From Comamonadaceae bacterium (lineage in GTDB: Bacteria > Pseudomonadota > Gammaproteobacteria > Burkholderiales > Burkholderiaceae_C), in contig CANGIQ010000013.1 of NCBI GenBank assembly GCA_947453965.1, positions 1-64,000 on the forward strand: a stretch of DNA of 64,000 nucleotides. Direction: 5' to 3'. Position numbers and translations under genes: made by a program. Of the stretch, positions 9,928 through 16,344 are shown one piece after another. The notes under the pieces were generated by a model. The model worked only from the letters and a program-made list of their open reading frames with translations, was not told where the DNA came from and ran no database searches. Each line of letters begins with the position of its first letter. Position 1 is the first letter of the stretch.

Positions 9928-10332
9928 TCAAACACCTTTGTTGCGCATCCAATCGGCGGTTTGAAAAAAGCTGTTTTTCAACCGCGTGCGCAAACTCTCA
10001 GGCACTTCGGTCTCGCCCATGGCTTGGTCCATGCACGCCACCCATTGATCACGCTCTTTGATGCCAATCGCAAACGGCATGTGACGCATGCGCAAGCGCG
10101 GATGGCCAAACTGGTCGGTGTAGTAGCTGGGTCCACCCAGCCAGCCGCACAAGAACATGAACAAGCGTTCACGCGCGTTGTGTAAATCAGGACCGTGCGC
10201 CGCACGCAGCTCGGCATAGCCAGGCTCCAGGTCCATCAGGTCGTAAAAACGTTCGGTCAGTGCGCGCACGCGCGCTTCGCCGCCGATCCACTCGAAAGGG
10301 GTGTCAAACGGAGGTTTGTCTTCTATTTGCAT
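9928..10332 (-). CDS. Group II truncated haemoglobin
   Basis: A 134-residue globin of the truncated group II type. Typical features are FEWIGGEARVRALTERFYDLMD at the N-terminus, the CGWLGGPSYYTDQFGHPRLRMRH stretch in pieces near residues 65-90 with the proximal His in MRHMPFAIG, and the WVACMDQAM helix. These proteins bind O2 or NO in the cytoplasm and are linked to stress or redox use. The ATG at 10332 is preferred; a TTG 18 nt upstream would also keep the frame. It lies close behind the large permease gene on the same strand. Confidence 0.9.
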   Translation of the reverse strand: MQIEDKPPFDTPFEWIGGEARVRALTERFYDLMDLEPGYAELRAAHGPDLHNARERLFMFLCGWLGGPSYYTDQFGHPRLRMRHMPFAIGIKERDQWVACMDQAMGETEVPESLRTRLKNSFFQTADWMRNKGV

Positions 10333-10365
10333 GGCGCGATTTTCAATCAAAGAGGTGGCCGCACA

Positions 10366-13008
10366 TCAATGGCTGGCTTGGCGCAAGGTCTGCACCACCG
10401 GACGGCGCAACACATCGCGCAAGCCCCACCACCCTGCAGCCAAAGCCAACAAGGCACCAACGGCTGCGCCCAGCACAGGCACCCAGGGGCTGGCCGTCCA
10501 TTCAAACTCAAACACAAAACGGGCCAACCCCCAACCCATGGCCATGGCCACGCAGCTTGCCAGCAAACCCGCCAGTGCGCCAATGCCGGCCAACTCGGCG
10601 CGTTGCACATTCGCCAGCAACTGGTTCGACGCACCCAGCGCGCGCAACACAGCGTACTCACGCGCGCGTTCTTCACGCGTGGCCGTGACAGCGGCGAACA
10701 ACACCACCAAACCGGCAGCTAAGGTGAACAAAAACAAAAACTCCACCGCGCTCACCACTTGGTCGAGCACGCGCTGCACTTGGTTCAAGGTGGCCCCCAT
10801 GTCGACGTTGGTGACGTTGGGAAAACGGCTGATGAGTTGGTTGTCAAATGTGGGGCCAGCTACTGGCGCAGTCGTGCGTTGTGGCGCACGGAAAGCGGCG
10901 ATGTAGGTGGTGGGCACATCGAACCCCGCCTCTGTGTGCAAACGGCTGACGGGATAGATGACAAAGAAATTGGCGCGCATCGACGTCCAGTCCACCCGTC
11001 GCACCGAGGTGATGCGGGCTTCGTGCAAGACCCCCGCCATGTCAAAGCGCAAGCTGTCGCCGAGTTTGAGTTGCAAGGTTTTGGCAATGCCTTCTTCGAT
11101 GCTCAAGGCGTTGGCTTCTTCGGCTTGCCAAGCACCGGCGACCACGCTGTTGTGTTCGGGCTTGTCGGCGCTGAAAGACACATTGAACTCGCGGTCCACC
11201 AAGCGCTGTGCGCGTTCTTCGGTGTAACTGTCGGGGGTGACGGTGTTGCCGTTGACGGCTACCAAACGGGCGCGCACCATGGGGTACCAGTCGAGCTTGT
11301 TCACGCCCGCCTCACGCAAGGTGTGCAAAAAAGGCTCGGCTTGCGCGGGTTGGATGTTGATGACAAAACGATTCGGTGCATCGGCCGGTGTGGCCTTGCG
11401 CCAGCTGCTGATCAAGTCGGTGCGCAACAACACCAGCAGCGCTAAGGCCAACAAACCCACAGCCAGTGCGCTGACCTGCACCACCGCATACACAGGGCGT
11501 GCGCTGACCTGCCGCGTGGCCAGCATGAGCCACGGTGGCGCAGCACCTTCGACCACGCTGCGGCGCAACACCACCACTGCCAACCAGGCCATGCCTGCGA
11601 ACAACAGCACAGCAGCTGCAAAGCCACACACCACCATGAGGCCTAATTTCAAATCACGGCTCACGGCAATCAACAACACGGCAAAACCTGTGAGGCCCAA
11701 GGCCCACACGCTGAGCGTGGTGGCTTTGAGCTCCCCCACATCGCGGCGCATCACACGCAACGCAGGCACGCTGGCGAGTTGCAACACAGGCGGCAAACCA
11801 AACGCGAGCAGCAAGGTCAACCCCGTGCCCAAGCCGTACACCGCAGGCCACACGCTGGGTGCGGGCAAAGCGGTGTCGACCAAGCCTTTGAGCAAGCTCA
11901 CAAACAGCAAATGAACGGCATAACCCAAGATCAAACCCAGCACGCTGGCGAATGTGCCCACCCACACAAACTCTGCTGTGTACGACCAAGCAATGTGGCG
12001 TTGGCTCAAGCCCAACACGCGCAGCATGGCGCAATCGTCCAAATGGCGGGCCGCAAACGCACGCGCTGCCAAAGCCACAGCCACCGCGCTGAGCAAGGCG
12101 GCCAACAAGGCCACCAAATTGAGGAACTTGGCCGCGCGATCCAGGGTTTGACGCATCTCCGGACGCCCCGCTTCCAGCGACTCCACGCGCACACCGCGCA
12201 CCTCAGGCTTTTTGCTTTCAACCTCGGCCCAGGTCAAGAAATCTTTCACTGCCATCTCAGGGCCCACCACGGCATAGCGCCACGTGATGCGGCTGGCCGG
12301 TTGCATCAAGCCCGTGGCTTTCAGATCTGCACTGTTGACCATCACGCGTGGGGCAAAGTTCATGAAGCCGGCACCACGGTCAGGCTCTTGCACCAGCACG
12401 CGGCTGATGCGCAAACGGCTGTCGCCCAACATCAAGGTATCGCCCACCTCCAAGTTGAGTGCTTCTAAGCCGCCTGCTTCGACCCAAGCCTCGCCGCTGG
12501 CAGGAATGGTGTTTGTTTTCTGTGCTGCGTTAGATTTGCTGTCGCTGCCCACGCTGTCATTGTTCAAGGCGGTTTGCGCTTGCGCCAAGCTGCTGGCGAC
12601 TTGAAGTTCGCCACGCAAGGGATAGCCCGCCTCCACCGCTTTGAGTGCTACCAAACGGCTGTTGCTCTCCACACCGTTTTGTGTGAGTCCACGCGCCATG
12701 GTGGGAAAGCTCAAGGTGGTCACCCCATGCAGTCCTGCCTGTTGGGCGCGTTGCATGATGTGCGCAGGGGTGGCTTGGTCGCTCACCACCACCGCATCGC
12801 CGCCCAAGAGTTGGCGCGCATCGCGCTGCAAGCCCGCGTTCAAGCGGTCGGCCAAAAAGCTGACCGAACTCAAGGCAGCCACACCCAACACAACGGCCAC
12901 CACCAACAAACGCAACTCACCCGCACGGGCATCACGCCACAGCGTGCGCCAAGCCAACGCCCACCATGTCACGCCCACAGAGGGGGTGTTGTCAGATGCG
13001 GCACTCAT
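10366..13008 (-). CDS. FtsX-like ABC transporter permease (YbbP type)
   Basis: An 880-residue permease with an N-terminal membrane helix (LLVVAVVLGVAALSSVSFLADRL), a large periplasmic domain, and two FtsX-type four-helix units in the middle and at the C-terminus (FAAVTATREERAREYAVLRALGAS). It is of the YbbP/LolC-like MacB superfamily, which normally pairs with an ATPase (YbbA) to move lipophilic substrates or transmit force across the envelope. No ATPase gene is adjacent here. Its ATG overlaps the fdhD stop by 4 nt, so it is co-translated with fdhD. Confidence 0.85.
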   Translation of the reverse strand: MSAASDNTPSVGVTWWALAWRTLWRDARAGELRLLVVAVVLGVAALSSVSFLADRLNAGLQRDARQLLGGDAVVVSDQATPAHIMQRAQQAGLHGVTTLSFPTMARGLTQNGVESNSRLVALKAVEAGYPLRGELQVASSLAQAQTALNNDSVGSDSKSNAAQKTNTIPASGEAWVEAGGLEALNLEVGDTLMLGDSRLRISRVLVQEPDRGAGFMNFAPRVMVNSADLKATGLMQPASRITWRYAVVGPEMAVKDFLTWAEVESKKPEVRGVRVESLEAGRPEMRQTLDRAAKFLNLVALLAALLSAVAVALAARAFAARHLDDCAMLRVLGLSQRHIAWSYTAEFVWVGTFASVLGLILGYAVHLLFVSLLKGLVDTALPAPSVWPAVYGLGTGLTLLLAFGLPPVLQLASVPALRVMRRDVGELKATTLSVWALGLTGFAVLLIAVSRDLKLGLMVVCGFAAAVLLFAGMAWLAVVVLRRSVVEGAAPPWLMLATRQVSARPVYAVVQVSALAVGLLALALLVLLRTDLISSWRKATPADAPNRFVINIQPAQAEPFLHTLREAGVNKLDWYPMVRARLVAVNGNTVTPDSYTEERAQRLVDREFNVSFSADKPEHNSVVAGAWQAEEANALSIEEGIAKTLQLKLGDSLRFDMAGVLHEARITSVRRVDWTSMRANFFVIYPVSRLHTEAGFDVPTTYIAAFRAPQRTTAPVAGPTFDNQLISRFPNVTNVDMGATLNQVQRVLDQVVSAVEFLFLFTLAAGLVVLFAAVTATREERAREYAVLRALGASNQLLANVQRAELAGIGALAGLLASCVAMAMGWGLARFVFEFEWTASPWVPVLGAAVGALLALAAGWWGLRDVLRRPVVQTLRQASH

Positions 13009-13892
13009 GCAGCAGCCACGCCGTGCACGGTGGCTTTGGCCAACGCAGGGTCTAGCTGCAAGCGCTCAGCGGCGGTGTAGCACAGAAAGTGTTTGTTCAT
13101 GGCACGCCCCACCGTGCACAGCTGCAAACGTGCGGCGAGGTCATAGCCCATCTGGGTGATGCCGCTGCGCGACACCACCACCGCCACACCCATTTGCGCA
13201 GACTTCATCACCATCTCGCTGGTCAAGCGGCCGGTGGTGTAAAAAATGGAATCGGCATCGGCGCTCACCCCGTGCATCCACATCCATCCCGCGATGGTGT
13301 CGATGGCGTTATGCCGCCCCACATCTTCGACAAAGATTTGCATGTCTTCGCCACTGAACAAGGCACAACCGTGGACCGAACCCGCTGACTTGTAGGTGCT
13401 CTCTTGCAAGCGGATCGCGTTGAGCACGCCGTACAAACGCGCTTGACTGATGTGGGCATCCGGCAAAGCCAAGGTGTCAATCTCATCCATCAAGTCGCCA
13501 AACACGCTCCCCTGCCCGCAGCCTGTGGTGACCACACGTTTTTCGGTGCGGGCTTGAATATCGGCAATGCCTTGGTACGTTTTAACGGCGGCCACACCGG
13601 CACCGCCCTCGCCTGCATCCCAATCCACCGTGATGGATGCCACCTCGCTCACCTGGCTGACCAGACGTTGGTTGCGCAAATAGCCCAATACCAACAGCTC
13701 GGGATGAGCACCCAGGGTCATGAGCGTGACGATTTCGCGTTTGTCCACGTACACGGTGAGTGCACGCTCGGCAGGAATCGACACCTGCTCATGCACGCCT
13801 TGGGCATTGACCACATCGACTTGACGGGTCAACGGAGCTTGGGCCTGGGTGAGATGCGGGAGATTTTGAGCAAGAGAAGAAGCAACAGACAT
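13005..13892 (-). CDS. fdhD: Formate dehydrogenase accessory sulfurtransferase FdhD
   Basis: A 295-residue FdhD protein, which passes sulfur from IscS to the molybdenum cofactor and so activates formate dehydrogenase. Family motifs include RALTVYVDKREIVTLMTLG, the sulfur-transfer loop TTGCGQGS near residue 130, and DVGRHNAIDTIAGW in the cofactor-binding half. The loop has one cysteine rather than the CxxC pair seen in E. coli. ATG 13892 is chosen from the MSVASSLAQN start. It lies downstream of the formate dehydrogenase genes but behind a terminator, and is coupled to the permease gene. Confidence 0.93.
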   Translation of the reverse strand: MSVASSLAQNLPHLTQAQAPLTRQVDVVNAQGVHEQVSIPAERALTVYVDKREIVTLMTLGAHPELLVLGYLRNQRLVSQVSEVASITVDWDAGEGGAGVAAVKTYQGIADIQARTEKRVVTTGCGQGSVFGDLMDEIDTLALPDAHISQARLYGVLNAIRLQESTYKSAGSVHGCALFSGEDMQIFVEDVGRHNAIDTIAGWMWMHGVSADADSIFYTTGRLTSEMVMKSAQMGVAVVVSRSGITQMGYDLAARLQLCTVGRAMNKHFLCYTAAERLQLDPALAKATVHGVAAA

Positions 13893-13908
13893 AGGCCGAC
13901 AGGCTACA

Positions 13909-13940
13909 ACAAAAAGGGCCGCCACCTGACGGCGCGGCCC
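13909..13940 (-). terminator. Intrinsic terminator at the end of the formate dehydrogenase operon
   Basis: On the minus strand a GGGCCGC/GCGGCCC stem (13916-13922 with 13934-13940) is followed by five U residues. It lies between the small secreted protein gene and fdhD, so it probably ends most formate dehydrogenase transcripts and separates fdhD. Confidence 0.6.
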
Positions 13941-13963
13941 GATGCACAGCCCAGCTGTGTGGG

Positions 13964-14326
13964 TTAGGACTTTTTAGCCGGGGCTACAGCGGGAACAGCA
14001 GCCTTGGCAGGGGCCGCAGGTGCTGCGGCAGAGGCGCCAGCAACAGGCGCCGCAGCCTCAGGCGGGGTGTAGACGAACTTGCCAGGATCAGCACACGGTG
14101 GCGTGGCCACCGGCTTGCCCGCTTTGGCCTTGTTGGTCTTTTGCACATGCGCCGCCACTTTGTCTTGCGACTTGCACAGCAAGTAGCCATCGACTTTGCC
14201 TGCATGGGCTGTTTTGGCCGCAGCTTCCGCGGCTTTGGCTTTGGCCTCGTCGCTGGGTGCGGGCAGTTTGGCAAAGGCGGTGGCGCTCAAGGCAACCAAG
14301 AGCCATGCGAAGAGAGTTTTGTTCAT
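13964..14326 (-). CDS. Small Ala/Pro-rich exported protein of the formate dehydrogenase cluster
   Basis: A 120-residue protein of unknown function. It has a clear signal peptide (MNKTLFAWLLVALSATAFA), a central lysine-rich part with two cysteines (LLCKSQDKV and PPCADPGKFVY, a possible disulfide), and a low-complexity Ala/Pro tail. It starts 15 nt after the cytochrome b subunit gene, so it belongs to the same transcript. A periplasmic role beside the enzyme is inferred only from this. The composition makes database matches weak evidence. Confidence 0.65.
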   Translation of the reverse strand: MNKTLFAWLLVALSATAFAKLPAPSDEAKAKAAEAAAKTAHAGKVDGYLLCKSQDKVAAHVQKTNKAKAGKPVATPPCADPGKFVYTPPEAAAPVAGASAAAPAAPAKAAVPAVAPAKKS

Positions 14327-14341
14327 ATCGGTTCTCCAGTA

Positions 14342-15469
14342 TCACGCGTGGGCGGTGGTGCCCGCCGCTTCAGCGGAACGGTGCGCAGGAATCTTGCCGG
14401 CTTGAATGTCGTCATGCCAGAGCTCATGGTGTTCTTTGGCCCAGGTTTCGTCCACATAGCCGGTCTTCATGGCTTTGTAGGCGCCTTCCATGCCGATGGT
14501 GCCCATGTAGATGTGGCCCATGAACATGGCCATCATCAACACCGTGGCCACGCCATGCACCATGTTGGCCATTTGCATGGTGCTGCGTTCGTACACCAAG
14601 CCCGGAACGATTTTGTCAAGCACAAAGCCCGAAGCCACCACCACCGCGCCCAAGAAAAACACGCCGCCCCAGAACACAATTTTTTCGCCCGCATTGAAGC
14701 GGTGTGAGGGCACTTCTTTGCCGCCGAACAATCCGCCGGCTTTGATGATCCACACAAAGTCTTCTTTGCTGGGCCAGTTGTCTTTGAGGAAGGTGAAAAA
14801 CACCACCGTCAAAGAAACCGCAAACAAAGGACCGGCAAAGTTGTGCGCGTTCTTGAGCAAGTAGGTCAGCCAACCAAACAGCGTGTCGCCGATGATGGGT
14901 TGCATGAAGAACTTGCCAAACGCCATGACGGTGCCCGACACCGCCAACACCACAAAGGCGATGGCATTGGTCCAATGCGCCGAGCGCTCGAACGGTGTGA
15001 AACGCTCAATCTCTTTGCCGGTGGGCGCGCCATGCAAACGCATCATGCCCTTGCGCCAATAGAACACGGCAATCGCGCCCAACACAATCAACAACAGTGA
15101 ACCGCCGTAGGGAATGATCCAGTTGTTACGCACTTGTCGCCAAGCTTCACCCGCATTGGTCAGGCGTGAACCTGGGTATTGCACAAACGGTTGAATCAAC
15201 ACACCCGCTTCTGGCGCTTGTGACTTGGGCAAGCTGCTGTAGCCCTCGACACCCTTACCGACATCACGCCACATGGGCGCGTTGTTGCCAGGTTGGACCT
15301 TGCTGCGTTCACCATTGGTTTGCGCGGCATAGCCGGGTGCATCGCTAGCGTCAGGCTTGACGTCTTGGATGTTGACGCTCTGCACAGCAGGCGCTTTGTC
15401 TTGTGCGAGTGCCGACAGTGCGAACACCGTCAACGCTGCACACAACACCGATTGAAAAGAGCGGTACAT
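14342..15469 (-). CDS. Formate dehydrogenase cytochrome b556 (gamma) subunit
   Basis: A 375-residue membrane subunit. A signal peptide (MYRSFQSVLCAALTVFALSALAQ) and a soluble stretch of about 100 residues precede one helix and then the four-helix di-haem cytochrome b core (ERSAHWTNAIAFVVLAVSGT, HNFAGPLFAVS, VHGVATVLMMAMFMGHIYMG), with His residues placed as haem ligands. It takes electrons from the iron-sulfur subunit and passes them to quinone. The N-terminal extension makes it longer than E. coli FdnI and is typical of the FdoI/FdhC form in betaproteobacteria. Confidence 0.93.
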   Translation of the reverse strand: MYRSFQSVLCAALTVFALSALAQDKAPAVQSVNIQDVKPDASDAPGYAAQTNGERSKVQPGNNAPMWRDVGKGVEGYSSLPKSQAPEAGVLIQPFVQYPGSRLTNAGEAWRQVRNNWIIPYGGSLLLIVLGAIAVFYWRKGMMRLHGAPTGKEIERFTPFERSAHWTNAIAFVVLAVSGTVMAFGKFFMQPIIGDTLFGWLTYLLKNAHNFAGPLFAVSLTVVFFTFLKDNWPSKEDFVWIIKAGGLFGGKEVPSHRFNAGEKIVFWGGVFFLGAVVVASGFVLDKIVPGLVYERSTMQMANMVHGVATVLMMAMFMGHIYMGTIGMEGAYKAMKTGYVDETWAKEHHELWHDDIQAGKIPAHRSAEAAGTTAHA

Positions 15470-15484
15470 GGTGTGCCCCTTGGT

Positions 15485-15706
15485 TTACGGTGCGCGACTG
15501 TGGTCGTTCATGCCGTATTGGCCGCGTGCGCGCAGGTGCTGTTCCCAGCTGTTTTTGTCACCCGCTTGCCAACCTGGCGCAACAAACGCGTTGTTGGCGC
15601 CGCTGAAAGCCGTGGCATCGTTTTTGGTGCCGAGGGTTTGGGCTTTCTCACCGCAAGCAGTGAGTGCTACCACGCTCAAGAGGATGAGGGAAATGCGTTG
15701 CATCAT
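15485..15706 (-). CDS. Small lipoprotein in the formate dehydrogenase operon
   Basis: A 73-residue lipoprotein with a lipobox (SLILLSVVALTAC, cleaved before the Cys). The mature part is short and polar and ends with WEQHLRARGQYGMNDHSRAP. The ATG at 15706 overlaps the stop of the iron-sulfur subunit gene by 4 nt, and the gamma subunit starts 15 nt after it. The tight spacing shows it is part of the operon. I do not know its role; it could anchor or assemble the complex on the periplasmic side. Confidence 0.75.
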   Translation of the reverse strand: MMQRISLILLSVVALTACGEKAQTLGTKNDATAFSGANNAFVAPGWQAGDKNSWEQHLRARGQYGMNDHSRAP

Positions 15707-16332
15707 TTCTTCACTCCTTCGACCTTGGCAGGTGCTTGGCCCGCTTGCTTGGAACCGTAAGCCGTGCCCCAGCCCCACACTTCCGCACCCTTGTTGCGCT
15801 TGACCACGCGGTTGCGGAAGATATCGGCCACCACATCGCCGTCACCGGCGAGCAAGGCTTTGGTCGAACACATTTCGGCACACGCTGGCAACTTGCCTTC
15901 GGCCAAGCGGTTGCGACCGTATTTTTCAAACTCGGCTTGGCTGCCGTTGGCTTCTGGACCACCGGCACAGAAGGTGCACTTGTCCATCTTGCCGCGCACA
16001 CCAAAGGTGCCTTGGCTGGGGAACTGCGGGGCGCCAAACGGGCAAGCGTAAGAGCAGTAGCCGCAGCCAATGCAAATGTCTTTGTCGTGCAAGACCACGC
16101 CTTCGTCGGTCTTGTAGAAGCAGTTGACCGGGCACACCGCCATACAAGGCGCGTCCGAGCAATGCATGCAGGCGACCGAAATGGATTTCTCGCCCGGCAC
16201 ACCATCGTTCAAGGTGACCACGCGACGGCGGTTCACGCCCCAGGGGACTTCGTGTTCGTTTTTACAAGCGGTGACGCAACCGTTGCACTCGATGCAACGC
16301 TCGGCGTCACAGATAAATTTCATGCGTGCCAT
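15703..16332 (-). CDS. Formate dehydrogenase iron-sulfur (beta) subunit
   Basis: A 209-residue ferredoxin-like subunit with four [4Fe-4S] cysteine groups: CIECNGCVTAC near residue 13, CMHCSDAPCMAVCP near 55, CIGCGYCSYACP near 87, and CTFCAGG with the late CAEMC. It relays electrons from the molybdenum subunit to cytochrome b. It lacks the C-terminal membrane anchor of E. coli FdnH, as is common in this group. It is 12 nt downstream of the catalytic subunit gene and overlaps the lipoprotein gene by 4 nt. Confidence 0.95.
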   Translation of the reverse strand: MARMKFICDAERCIECNGCVTACKNEHEVPWGVNRRRVVTLNDGVPGEKSISVACMHCSDAPCMAVCPVNCFYKTDEGVVLHDKDICIGCGYCSYACPFGAPQFPSQGTFGVRGKMDKCTFCAGGPEANGSQAEFEKYGRNRLAEGKLPACAEMCSTKALLAGDGDVVADIFRNRVVKRNKGAEVWGWGTAYGSKQAGQAPAKVEGVKK

Positions 16333-16344
16333 ATCAGTTTCTCC

